A DNA stretch of 64,000 nucleotides from NCBI RefSeq assembly GCF_001613145.1, contig NZ_BDBU01000002.1, forward strand, positions 310,001 to 374,000. Reading direction: 5' to 3'. The notes below the pieces were generated by a model. The model did no database searches and was not told the origin of the DNA. It saw nothing but the letters and a program-made list of their open reading frames with translations. The first letter of the stretch is position 1. Each line of letters starts with the position of its first letter. The translations under genes and the position numbers were made by a program. Of the stretch, positions 43,001 through 50,765 are shown piece by piece. This DNA is from Nocardia jejuensis NBRC 103114 (lineage in GTDB: Bacteria > Actinomycetota > Actinomycetes > Mycobacteriales > Mycobacteriaceae).

Positions 43001-43762
43001 CACGCACAGTCGGATCTGGCCGAGCACGGCGACGAGCGCCGCGCCACCACCCGCATCTTCGGCTCCAAGCCGGGCACCTACGGCGCGGGACTGCTGCAGC
43101 TGATCGATTCCAAGAGCTGGCGCACCGACGACGATCTCGCGCAGGTGTACACCGCCTGGGGTGGATTCGCTTACGGCCGCAACCTCGACGGCGCACCCGC
43201 CGCCGAGGACATGCGGATCGCGTATCGGCGAATCGCGGTGGCGGCCAAGAACACCGACACGCGCGAGCACGATATCGCCGACTCGGACGACTACTTCCAG
43301 TACCACGGCGGGATGGTCGCCGCGGTGCGCGCGCTGACGGGCAAGAACCCGGAGGCCTACATCGGTGACAGCACCCGCCCGGACGCGGTGCGCACCCGCA
43401 CCCTCTCGGAGGAGACCGCGCGCGTATTCCGTGCGCGCGTGGTCAATCCGCGCTGGCTCGACGCCATGCGCCGGCACGGCTACAAGGGCGCGTTCGAAAT
43501 GGCCGCCACCGTCGACTATCTGTTCGGCTATGACGCCACCACCAATGTGGTCGCCGACTGGATGTACGAAAAGCTTGCCGAGAGCTATGTATTCGACGAT
43601 GTGAATCGCAAATTCATGGAGCAGTCGAATCCCTGGGCGCTGCACGGTATTGCGGAGCGTTTGCTCGAAGCCGCCGAGCGGAAGCTCTGGGAGCAGCCCG
43701 AAGCCGAAACGCTGGATCGGCTGCGCCAGGTGTACCTGGAGACCGAAGGCGAACTGGAATAA
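40001..43762 (+). CDS. cobN: Cobaltochelatase subunit CobN
   Basis: A 1253-aa large subunit of the ATP-dependent cobaltochelatase, which inserts Co2+ into hydrogenobyrinate a,c-diamide. Matching blocks include [44 protein letters not shown] and [27 protein letters not shown] in the middle, and [22 protein letters not shown] with [13 protein letters not shown] later. The start GTG 40001 lies after AGGAAGG at the riboswitch end. An Ala/Glu-rich insert lies near residues 760-810. The partner ATPase subunits are not in the window. Confidence 0.96.
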   Translation: [1253 protein letters not shown]

Positions 43763-44087
43763 GCGAATTCCACGTTCGCTGACCGAACGGGGTTGTCCGC
43801 GAAGCCGAGTCCGCGTCGAAAGCGCAGGACATCGGCGGACAACCCCGGCACCGGGGCTGCCCTACCCGGCTCCCTGAGAGGATCATGAGAATGGTTCCGG
43901 TATCCACGCGTCGGGGAGATGCCGGACAACCCAATGATGATATTGGGACCGATAACTGGAACGGGATTCCCCGGTTCGCCGCGTCGAACGAGTACGCGCA
44001 ATCGAGTCGTAGTGTGTCAGCGGTCTCTTCGGAGAACGTCTATTTCGGCTTGCGGTGAATCGGCCTCTTCGATTACAGGGAACCATT
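43763..44087. other. Intergenic region after cobN
   Basis: These 325 nt hold a large hairpin (43788-43847) and a smaller dyad CCCAAT-N6-ATTGGG (43930-43947), and then the promoter region of the glycine-zipper gene. A 57-codon open frame (43885-44058) is present but its base composition by codon position is not gene-like. Confidence 0.55.
43788..43847 (+). terminator. Long hairpin after cobN
   Basis: CGGGGTTGTCCGC (43788-43800) and GCGGACAACCCCG (43835-43847) are perfect 13-bp arms. The 34-nt loop can itself pair (GTCC with GGAC, GCG with CGC). It starts 25 nt after the cobN stop. No U-tract; it is either a terminator or a structured 3' element. Confidence 0.65.
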
Positions 44088-44627
44088 ATGCGAATTGCCA
44101 AAATAGCCGCCACCGCCATGCTCTCGATCGCGGCCCTCTGCGTCGCCACCGTCACCGCGCACGGTGAACCGGGATTGGCCTCACCCGGTATCAGCGGGGT
44201 CGATCGCGGGGTCGAATACACCACCAGTCTCGCCTCGGACCGCACGTCGGTGTCCACCACGCTCACCGGCGGCCACTTCGAAGTGGGAGACGGGACGGTC
44301 ACCGTGATCGGGCCCGACGGCGGTGTCATCGGCACGCTACCGCTGGCCTATCGGACGGCTGATCGGTCGGTGAGCGTCGTGCCCGAAGTCGACGCCGCCG
44401 GAACCACTTTGACGGTCCGGCCCGCCAGCACCGCCGATATCGTCGCACCGAGCACCGACGTGGCCCAACTGCAGAACATCGCGAGCACCGGGACCATCGT
44501 CGCGGGAGCGGCGCTCGGGTGCGTGGTCGGAATCCTGATCGGGATCTGGTTCTTCCTGATCGGCGCGCTCGTCGGCTGCGGGGTCGGTGGTTTGATCGGT
44601 GCGCTGATCGCCGCGGATCAACCGTGA
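44088..44627 (+). CDS. Secreted glycine-zipper protein, paralogue of 30429-31016
   Basis: A 179-aa protein with a signal peptide (about residues 1-25), a beta-rich domain (GVEYTTSLASDRTSVSTTLTGGHFEV) and a C-terminal hydrophobic Gly-rich segment at about 140-175 (VAGAALGCVVGILIGI, ALVGCGVGGLIGALIAADQP). The domain order and the GV-D/E-YT...TGGxF pattern match the protein at 30429-31016, so the two are paralogues. The start ATG 44088 follows ACAGGGAACCATT. Hairpins follow the stop. Function unknown; a cell-wall or membrane-associated role is inferred. Confidence 0.8.
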   Translation: MRIAKIAATAMLSIAALCVATVTAHGEPGLASPGISGVDRGVEYTTSLASDRTSVSTTLTGGHFEVGDGTVTVIGPDGGVIGTLPLAYRTADRSVSVVPEVDAAGTTLTVRPASTADIVAPSTDVAQLQNIASTGTIVAGAALGCVVGILIGIWFFLIGALVGCGVGGLIGALIAADQP

Positions 44628-44652
44628 TCCGGCACTGAACGGCACATCTCGG

Positions 44653-44684
44653 GGACCGTCGGGCCATTCGTGGCCCGGCGGTCC
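44653..44684 (+). terminator. UUCG-loop hairpin
   Basis: GGACCG-T-CGGGCCA, loop TTCG, TGGCCCG-G-CGGTCC: a 14-pair stem with one U-G pair and a stable UUCG tetraloop, 25 nt after the glycine-zipper stop. Confidence 0.75.
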
Positions 44685-44705
44685 GGGCCGTGGGAGCACA
44701 AAGTG

Positions 44706-44729
44706 GCCGCACGCGGGGCGGCGTGCGGC
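44706..44729 (+). terminator. Second hairpin in tandem
   Basis: GCCGCACGC and GCGTGCGGC (44706-44714 and 44721-44729) form a perfect 9-bp stem with a GGGGCG loop. With the previous hairpin it probably isolates the next gene from read-through. Confidence 0.5.
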
Positions 44730-44807
44730 GTATACGACCACAGACGTAGGCCGGGCAGCGCTCACCGACGGATGTGAGGCCCGGTGTTCGGGTCATACCG
44801 TTGCCGC

Positions 44808-45197
44808 ATGACATGGAACGATCTGGCCGAGGCCAAGTATGTGCGTCTGACCACCTACAAGAAGGACGGCACCGCCGTCGGCACGCCGGTGTGGGTCGCC
44901 CCGGACGGCGACCGGCTCGTCATCTGGACGAGTGCGGACACCTGGAAGGTCAAACGGATCCGCCGGACTCCGGCGGTGACCCTCCAGGAATCCGACGCGC
45001 GCGGGCGGGTCGCGGTGGATCAGCCGATCGCTGGCACCGCCCGGGTGCTCGACGACGCCGGAACCGAGCGGGTCCGCACCGTCGTCGTCGGTAAGTACGG
45101 GTGGATCGGGGCACTGCTGATCAAGGGCCACAAGCTCTTTCGCGGTGCGGATCGCTCCGTCGGACTCGAGGTCACGCCCGCCGGAACCGCTACGTGA
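44808..45197 (+). CDS. PPOX-class F420-dependent protein, copy 1
   Basis: A 129-aa split-barrel flavin/F420-binding protein (Rv2061c-type, TIGR03666-like). YVRLTTYKKDGTAVGTPVWV at residues 11-30, DTWKVKRIRRTPAVTLQESDARG and a C-terminal LEVTPAG fit. Such proteins use reduced F420 as hydride donor. In M. tuberculosis the homologue sits beside cobN (from memory), so the linkage is conserved. It is tail to tail with a paralogue, overlapping it by 8 nt. Start ATG 44808. Confidence 0.85.
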   Translation: MTWNDLAEAKYVRLTTYKKDGTAVGTPVWVAPDGDRLVIWTSADTWKVKRIRRTPAVTLQESDARGRVAVDQPIAGTARVLDDAGTERVRTVVVGKYGWIGALLIKGHKLFRGADRSVGLEVTPAGTAT

Positions 45198-45573
45198 CGG
45201 TGATTTCGATGCCGACGGTGGCGTTCTTGCCCCGGCGCAGCTGACTGCCCAGGACCACGAGCAGACCCTGAATCCCGTAGCGGCGCTTGATGAGTCCGCG
45301 CACGCGATCGGAGCCCGCCTCGTCGAGCACGGTGGCGGTGGCGTTGACGGCCTCGCCCTTCAGCTTTCCGCGCACATCGCACGGAGCCACCGTGACGGCG
45401 GGATTGCGGCGGATGCGCTTGACCTTCCAGCTGTCCGCGACGGTCCAGATGTACAGGCGGCCGCCGTCCAGCGCGGCCCACAGGGGAGTGCCGACCGGGG
45501 TGCCGTCCTTCTTGAACGAAGTCAGCTGCACGTAATTCGAGGTGCCCGCAGGCCCGAAGGGGTTGTCCACCAT
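45190..45573 (-). CDS. PPOX-class F420-dependent protein, copy 2
   Basis: A 127-aa paralogue of the convergent neighbour, about half identical by eye: YVQLTSFKKDGTPVGTPLWA, ADSWKVKRIRRNPAVTVAPCDVRG and VGIEITVT align directly. The pair is probably an inverted duplication. Start ATG 45573. The last 8 nt overlap the other gene. Substrate unknown. Confidence 0.86.
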   Translation of the reverse strand: MVDNPFGPAGTSNYVQLTSFKKDGTPVGTPLWAALDGGRLYIWTVADSWKVKRIRRNPAVTVAPCDVRGKLKGEAVNATATVLDEAGSDRVRGLIKRRYGIQGLLVVLGSQLRRGKNATVGIEITVT

Positions 45574-45730
45574 CGCAGCCTATCGGGTGTGCGCGCCGGG
45601 CCGCAGAGAGCGTGAATCCGCGACACGCAAGGCTGTTCGGCGCGGGATGAATCACCCCACGAGTCATGTGCGGGTAACCGCTTCCGCTCCGTACCGTGAA
45701 TGCCGAGACTGCACCGCGAGGAGGCACACG

Positions 45731-46447
45731 ATGGCGGAAATTTCGATTCCGATGCTGTGGGGCGGCAACCTGCCCGAGACACTCGACTTCTATCGCACCC
45801 TGGGTTACAAGGTCACCTACGAGATGAGCCGGCCGTACACCTACGGCGTGGTCGAGCGCAACGGCTTCCAGCTGCATTTCGGCGTGACTCCCAAGCATCT
45901 GTCCGCGGAGGAAGCGCACGTCGGCTGCCTGGTACTGGTCGACGCCGTGGCCCCCTGGCACGCCGAGTTCACCGCCGCCCTGCGCGCCAGGTACGGGCGG
46001 ATCCCGGCTCGCGGCGCACCGCGCATCACCCGTTTCCGGCCCGGCCAGACCCGCTTCACCGTCGTGGATCCGGTCGGCAACACCGTCATCTACATCCAGC
46101 GCGACGAACCCGATCCCGAATACGGCGGGTCCAAGAAGCTGGTCGGTCTGGCGCGAGTGCTGGACAACGCCCGCATCTTCCGCGATTCCAAGAACGACGA
46201 CCCCTCCGCCGCCCGGGTCATCGAGACCGGGTTGCGCCGCCACGGATCGACCGCACCGGCGGTGGACCGTGCGCGGGCACTGGCCATGCTCGCCGAAATC
46301 GCGGCCGCCGCAGGTAATTCCGCTCGAGTGACCGAGCTCGTCGCCGAGATCGAAGGTATGCAGCTTCGGGTCCGGGAGCGTCGCGCGGTCGCCGGTGAGC
46401 TTCAGGCGGTGACCGCGCTGCAGCACTGGCTCGTCGAGGAGGGCTGA
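45731..46447 (+). CDS. VOC (glyoxalase/bleomycin-resistance fold) protein with helical C-terminal extension
   Basis: A 238-aa protein. Residues 1-120 form one VOC-like domain (IPMLWGGNLPETLDFYRTLGYKVTYEM, then RFTVVDPVGNTVIYIQRDEP). Residues 135-238 are helical, with repeat-like Ala/Arg-rich segments (ALAMLAEIAAAAGNSARVTELVAEIEGM) resembling a short TPR-type tail. The start ATG 45731 follows GCGAGGAGGCACACG. The domain may bind a small hydrophobic or antibiotic ligand; no metal site is evident. Confidence 0.82.
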   Translation: MAEISIPMLWGGNLPETLDFYRTLGYKVTYEMSRPYTYGVVERNGFQLHFGVTPKHLSAEEAHVGCLVLVDAVAPWHAEFTAALRARYGRIPARGAPRITRFRPGQTRFTVVDPVGNTVIYIQRDEPDPEYGGSKKLVGLARVLDNARIFRDSKNDDPSAARVIETGLRRHGSTAPAVDRARALAMLAEIAAAAGNSARVTELVAEIEGMQLRVRERRAVAGELQAVTALQHWLVEEG

Positions 46448-46478
46448 CCCGCGCGTGTTCCGAACGCCACCGGGCCGC

Positions 46479-47291
46479 TCATCGGGCGGCGACCATGCGC
46501 AGCGCGGTGGCGGCGTACTCGGCGGCGATCTCGTCGGGGGAGCGGCGGTAATCGGGGTGGTACCAGCGCGCGGTATCCACGCAGAGGGACAGCAGGGCGA
46601 TCGCGGTGGAGCCCGGGTCCGGGACGGTGAACTCGCCTCCGTCCGAGCCCTCGGTCACCAGGTCGCGCACCACCCGGTGGATCGAGTGCTGCAGTTCGGC
46701 GACCTCGGCCCGGTGATCGGGAGTCAGATCGGTCAGGTGGTGCAGGACCACGCGGACCGACGCGCCGTGCTGGGCGTGCCAGGCGGTGAGGTCCCGGATC
46801 GCGCTCGAGAGTCGCTGGGTCACCGAGCCCGGGCCCGCGGCGGCGGTGGTGGCCACCTGCTGGGTCAGGCGCAACGCGGCCAGGGAGATGCGGTGCAGGA
46901 CTTCCTCTTTGGAGCCGAAATGCACGTACAGCCCCGCAGGGCTCAAACCCGCGCGGGCGGCGATATCGCGGGTGGTGGTGGCATGGAAGCCACGCTCGGC
47001 GAACGCGTCGATGGCCGCGAGGAAGATGCGGCGCTGCCCCTCGGGGAGACGGCGGCGATCGCGTTCCAGGCTCGCCATCGCGGTGCCCAGGGTGTCGTCG
47101 ATGCCGAAAGACCGAGGGCCGGTGGGTGAACCGGCACTCGGTGCGAGGTCGTCGCCGCCGGAGAACGTGATGGCGCCCGCGGCAGGAACGCCACCGCCGC
47201 CGGTGGCCGAGTCAGCGCTGCCTGACGTGGCGGAATCGATGCTGCCCGGGGCGGCAGGACCGGTCGCCGGCGGGATGTCGTCGTTACCCAT
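46479..47291 (-). CDS. TetR-family regulator with low-complexity N-terminus
   Basis: A 270-aa TetR protein. The helix-turn-helix is near residues 105-125 (TTRDIAARAGLSPAGLYVHF) with GSKEEVLHRI after it. The first 70 residues are Gly/Ala/Ser/Pro-rich, so the true start may be internal (for example M-A-S-L-E-R-D-R). A dyad GTACT-N9-AGTAC lies just upstream of the start (47312-47330). It is convergent with the VOC gene and lies downstream of the methionine aminopeptidase gene on the same strand. Ligand unknown. Confidence 0.85.
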   Translation of the reverse strand: MGNDDIPPATGPAAPGSIDSATSGSADSATGGGGVPAAGAITFSGGDDLAPSAGSPTGPRSFGIDDTLGTAMASLERDRRRLPEGQRRIFLAAIDAFAERGFHATTTRDIAARAGLSPAGLYVHFGSKEEVLHRISLAALRLTQQVATTAAAGPGSVTQRLSSAIRDLTAWHAQHGASVRVVLHHLTDLTPDHRAEVAELQHSIHRVVRDLVTEGSDGGEFTVPDPGSTAIALLSLCVDTARWYHPDYRRSPDEIAAEYAATALRMVAAR

Positions 47292-47374
47292 CGAATCAGT
47301 ATCGCGCAGTTGTACTTTCGTGTGCAGTACGACAGCGCGCGGGTCGCGGTCCGGCCCGCGGGCTCGGACGGTCG

Positions 47375-48142
47375 TCAGGTGGCGCGGGTCAGGATCCGGG
47401 GGCCGTCGGCGGTGACGGCGATGGTGTGTTCCGAATGCGCGGTGCGGGAGCCGTCGGCGGAGCGGATCGTCCAGCCGTCGGGGTCGGTGACCACGCGATC
47501 GGTGGTCCGGGCGAACCAGGGCTCGATCGCTATGGTCAGGCCCGGCTGCAACTTGTAGCCGCGCCCGGCCCGGCCGTCATTGGCGATGTGCGGGTCCTCG
47601 TGCATGGTCCGTCCGAGACCGTGGCCGCCGAATTCGGTGTTCACGGGGTATCCGGCCGCGCGCGCGACCGCCGCGATGGCGGCGGAGATGTCGCCGATTC
47701 TATTGCCGGGAAGTGCGACGGCGATGGCCGCCTCGAGCGCCTCCTCGGTGGCGCGCACCAGGCGAACATCCTCGGGATCGGCGGTTCCGACGATGACCGT
47801 GGTGGCGGCGTCGGCGACCCAGCCGTCGATGCCGACGGCCATGTCCATGGTCAGCACGTCACCGTCGCGCAGGGCGTAGTCGAAGGGAAGTCCGTGCAGG
47901 ACAGCGTCGTTCACCGACAGGCAGATCGTGTTGCGGAAAGGTCCGCGCCCGAACGAGGGGGAGTAGTCCCAATAGCAGGACACCGCGCCGCGCTCCCGGA
48001 TGCGCTCGCGCACGATCGCCTCCAGTTCCAGCAGATTCACGCCCACCTGCGCACGGGTGCGCAGCTCCGCGAGCACCTCGGCGACGAATCGCCCCGTCAC
48101 TTCCATCCGGGCGATCTCGCCCGGAGTCTTCAGTTCGACCAT
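47375..48142 (-). CDS. map: Methionine aminopeptidase (type I)
   Basis: A 255-aa enzyme that removes the initiator Met from nascent proteins. The five metal ligands are at Asp100, Asp111, His174, Glu207 and Glu238, with His83 and His181 also conserved; the spacing matches E. coli MetAP. The start ATG 48142 has CGGAGGTTGTC upstream. It is divergent from a small XRE regulator across 65 nt holding two operators. That makes it a regulated, probably accessory MetAP rather than the constitutive copy usually found with secY/adk. Confidence 0.93.
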   Translation of the reverse strand: MVELKTPGEIARMEVTGRFVAEVLAELRTRAQVGVNLLELEAIVRERIRERGAVSCYWDYSPSFGRGPFRNTICLSVNDAVLHGLPFDYALRDGDVLTMDMAVGIDGWVADAATTVIVGTADPEDVRLVRATEEALEAAIAVALPGNRIGDISAAIAAVARAAGYPVNTEFGGHGLGRTMHEDPHIANDGRAGRGYKLQPGLTIAIEPWFARTTDRVVTDPDGWTIRSADGSRTAHSEHTIAVTADGPRILTRAT

Positions 48143-48155
48143 GACAACCTCCGAA

Positions 48156-48201
48156 TCGGTATTTTAATACCGACCATAGCCGCTTGCGGTATTTTTATAC
48201 C
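48156..48201. promoter_or_regulatory. Twin operators between map and the XRE regulator
   Basis: Site 1, TCGGTATT-TT-AATACCGA (48156-48173), has perfect 8-bp arms. Site 2, GGTAT-TTTT-ATACC (48188-48201), has 5-bp arms with the same sequence core. Their centres are 30 bp apart, close to three helical turns. The region is A+T-rich and must also hold both promoters. Confidence 0.72.
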
Positions 48202-48207
48202 AACCGT

Positions 48208-48492
48208 ATGGTTGCGGCCATGGTGCGACTCCCACTGACCCCGGCCCAGCTCGAAGCGGGCCGCCGCCTGGGTGGAACCTTGCGCGCGGCGCGTGCCGGC
48301 CGGGACCTGAACCGGATCGCCGAGGCGGCCGGGATCTCGCCGGAAACTCTGCGCAAGATCGAGTCGGGTCGCCTTCCCACCCCGGCGTTCGGGACCGTGG
48401 TGGCGTTGAGTCGAGTGCTCGGGATTCCGCTGGACGAGCTCGCCGAGGTCCTGCATCCGACTGCCGAGAGCGTGCGACGCTCGGCTTCTTGA
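48208..48492 (+). CDS. Small XRE-type helix-turn-helix regulator
   Basis: A 94-aa protein that is almost only a Cro/CI-type DNA-binding domain. LNRIAEAAGISPETLRKIESGRLPTPAFGTVVALSRVLGIPLDEL spans residues 33-77. ATG 48208 lies 6 nt after operator site 2, so the mRNA is probably leaderless; ATG 48220 is an alternative. It should repress itself and the divergent map gene. Confidence 0.85.
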   Translation: MVAAMVRLPLTPAQLEAGRRLGGTLRAARAGRDLNRIAEAAGISPETLRKIESGRLPTPAFGTVVALSRVLGIPLDELAEVLHPTAESVRRSAS

Positions 48493-48752
48493 CCCGGGGG
48501 ATCGCTCACTCGATCGTGATGCCGTCGGGGAATGGCCTGATCCTGCGGTGGATCGGGTGGCATCGATGAGTCCGTGAATCACCCGCGATGGTCGCTGCGA
48601 TAGGCGGCAGTACTCCACCGTCGGCCGGAAGAAGAATCGAGAGCAGTCGGTTAGCAGACACATATGTAAATGGCGCTATGCGCATCTATGCATGTGTGGC
48701 GAGTGGGGCGACCACGAAAAGAGCGAGCCACGACGAAAAGGGGGCGTGGCCG

Positions 48753-49343
48753 TCAGGGGGTGGTGGGGCGGGGGATCTCGGAGGGGATCGGGTGGTCGGG
48801 TTCCAGCGCCGGTAACCCGTCGATGCTGTGGCTGTTGTCGCCTGCGATCCGCCGGGCGAACTTCTCGTCCGGCTGTTTGGCGTGATGCGCGTCCAGCACG
48901 GGTCGTTCGCCGATGAGTTCGAAGTAGGGGACGGAGTAGCCGCACGCATCCGCGATGCGCTGCACGTCGATCACGATCGCCGCCCGGATGCCGGGATGGT
49001 CGAGTCCGAAATGTGTTCGCAGGTCCGGGAATTCGGGATCGTCGGGGCGGACGACCCGCCCGGTGCCGAACAGGCGCAGGATTCTGGAGTTTCGGGTGAA
49101 CGAGCAGAACATGAGCGTGATCCGGCCGTTCTCACGCAGGTGGGCGATCGTTTCCGCGCCACTGCCGAACAGATCGAGATACGCCACGGTGTGATCGTCG
49201 AGGATCGCGAAGGTGTCCTGGTACCCCTTGGGAGACAAGCTCACTCGTCCGCCCTCGGACGGCGCGGTGGCGACGAAGAACATCGCCTGGTCGTGAATGA
49301 ATCGGCGCAGCGATTCGTCGAGATATGCGAACTCCTTGGCCAT
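48753..49343 (-). CDS. Pyridoxamine-phosphate-oxidase-fold FMN protein
   Basis: A 196-aa split-barrel protein. FIHDQAMFFVATAPSEGGRVSLSPKGYQDTFAIL near residues 15-48 and NGRITLMFCSFTRNSRILRLFGTGRVV near 72-98 are typical of PNPOx-like flavin proteins. The start ATG 49343 follows GGGAGAGCAACTC. Family members have varied or unknown reactions. It lies alone, on the same strand as the aldo-keto reductase but separated from it by 287 nt. Confidence 0.85.
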   Translation of the reverse strand: MAKEFAYLDESLRRFIHDQAMFFVATAPSEGGRVSLSPKGYQDTFAILDDHTVAYLDLFGSGAETIAHLRENGRITLMFCSFTRNSRILRLFGTGRVVRPDDPEFPDLRTHFGLDHPGIRAAIVIDVQRIADACGYSVPYFELIGERPVLDAHHAKQPDEKFARRIAGDNSHSIDGLPALEPDHPIPSEIPRPTTP

Positions 49344-49630
49344 GAGTTGCTCTCCCATCGGTCCCGACAGTGGCTCCCTGATCAGCGTAACTGTGAGCGT
49401 GGCCGCCCCCGCCGTGAGAACCCTCTCAGTCAGCGCCGGTGCGCCTGCGCCGCACGGCGGTTCGCGGTGTTCCAGATCGGATTTCCGGCACGGCCCCACC
49501 CGGTTCCATCGACATGGAGGGTGCACTCGACTCGATCGCCGACGTGCAGATCCGGCGTGCCGGGGGTGGCGGGAGAACCCGGGTGGCAGGGCTTGGTCCT
49601 GGGGGGCGACAGAGACCGGTCGATATCGGT

Positions 49631-50623
49631 TCAGGCCCAGGGCAATTCGGAGCGAGTGCGCCAGAAGGTCTCGGGGGATTCGGTGAGTGGGGCGAGTTCG
49701 GTGCGGATGCCGGGGGTGAGGGTGAGGTCGGCGGCGGTGAGGTTGGAGGTCAGGTGAGCGATGGTCGCGGCGCCGGAGAGGGTGATGTCGGCCCAGGGGT
49801 TGGCGGCGGCCGCGGCCAGGGCGAGGGCGTCGGTGGTGGCGCCGAGACGGGCGGCGACGGCGCGCAGGGGCGCGGTGCCGGGTCCGGTGGCGTTGCGGCC
49901 GGCGAGGCGGCCGTTGGCCATGGCTTCCTTGACCACCACGAGCCATCCGGCCGAATGCGCCTCGGCCAGAGCGGGTCCGGCGGAAGACTCGAGGAGGTTC
50001 CAGGTCGATTGCACCGCCGAGAACAGGGGGCCGCCGTCGACGGTGAGGTCGAGGGCGGCGCGCACGGTGTGGGCTTGGGCGGGACCGCTGGTCGAGAGTC
50101 CGACGCGCACGCCCTCGGCGGCGAGTGCCGCGAGTCGCTCGTGCAGAGCGCGGTCGGTCAGCGCGGGGCTGTCCGGGGTGACCGAGTGAACCAGGTAGAC
50201 GTTCAGGTGCGAGCCCAACTGCTCCCTGGTCTCGCGGATCTGACGGTCGAACACGGCGACCGCGTGCTCCTTCACCTCGTGCGCCGACACCCCGGAGGTC
50301 CGCCAATCGGCGGTATAGGTGTAGCCCCATTTGCTGCCGATCGTGACCTCGTCTGCGATCTCGGGTCGCGCCCGCAGCCATTGCCCGACGAACTCCTCCG
50401 CGCGGCCGTAGGAACGCGCGGTGTCGAAGTAGCGCACGCCCGCGGCCCACGCCGCGTCGAGCAGGGCGTGGGTACGCGCGCGCATCGCCTCCGCCGTCCG
50501 ATCGGCCGGAAGGTCGAGCTCTCGTCCGAGCGTGATGTACCCCGGCCGCCCGACCGCCGCTGTGCCCAGACCGAATCGGGTGATCGGGGCAGCGGCGGAT
50601 TCAGGGTTATCGGAGGTGGGCAT
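49631..50623 (-). CDS. Aldo/keto reductase
   Basis: A 330-aa NADPH-dependent reductase of the AKR barrel family. YFDTARSYGRAEEFVGQWL near 65-83 carries the catalytic Asp and Tyr, GSKWGY the Lys, and VYLVHSV the His. TRFGLGTAAVGRPGY at the start is typical of the D-threo-aldose/L-fucose-dehydrogenase-like group. ATG 50623. It is followed by the PNPOx-like gene. Substrate unknown. Confidence 0.9.
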   Translation of the reverse strand: MPTSDNPESAAAPITRFGLGTAAVGRPGYITLGRELDLPADRTAEAMRARTHALLDAAWAAGVRYFDTARSYGRAEEFVGQWLRARPEIADEVTIGSKWGYTYTADWRTSGVSAHEVKEHAVAVFDRQIRETREQLGSHLNVYLVHSVTPDSPALTDRALHERLAALAAEGVRVGLSTSGPAQAHTVRAALDLTVDGGPLFSAVQSTWNLLESSAGPALAEAHSAGWLVVVKEAMANGRLAGRNATGPGTAPLRAVAARLGATTDALALAAAAANPWADITLSGAATIAHLTSNLTAADLTLTPGIRTELAPLTESPETFWRTRSELPWA

Positions 50624-50765
50624 GGCTACAGCGTTTCACGCGCAGCACTCTCCGGATTCGAGGGCCTCGCACGTGCGGCGGAGCCGAACCGATGCCCAAC
50701 GAAGGTCGAACCGACGCAGAACGAGGGTCGAGCCGATGCGGAACGACGGCGGGTGCTCGGTGGGT

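Noticed and set aside
43885..44058. 57-codon open frame with a GAGAGG ribosome-binding site after cobN
   Set aside because: Third codon positions are not G+C-biased (ATT, GAT, GTA, CAA and similar are frequent) and no family is recognised; a leader peptide cannot be excluded.
48143..48492. Toxin-antitoxin module (XRE plus neighbour)
   Set aside because: The neighbour is a canonical methionine aminopeptidase with all metal ligands, not a toxin family, and the two genes are divergent rather than co-directional.
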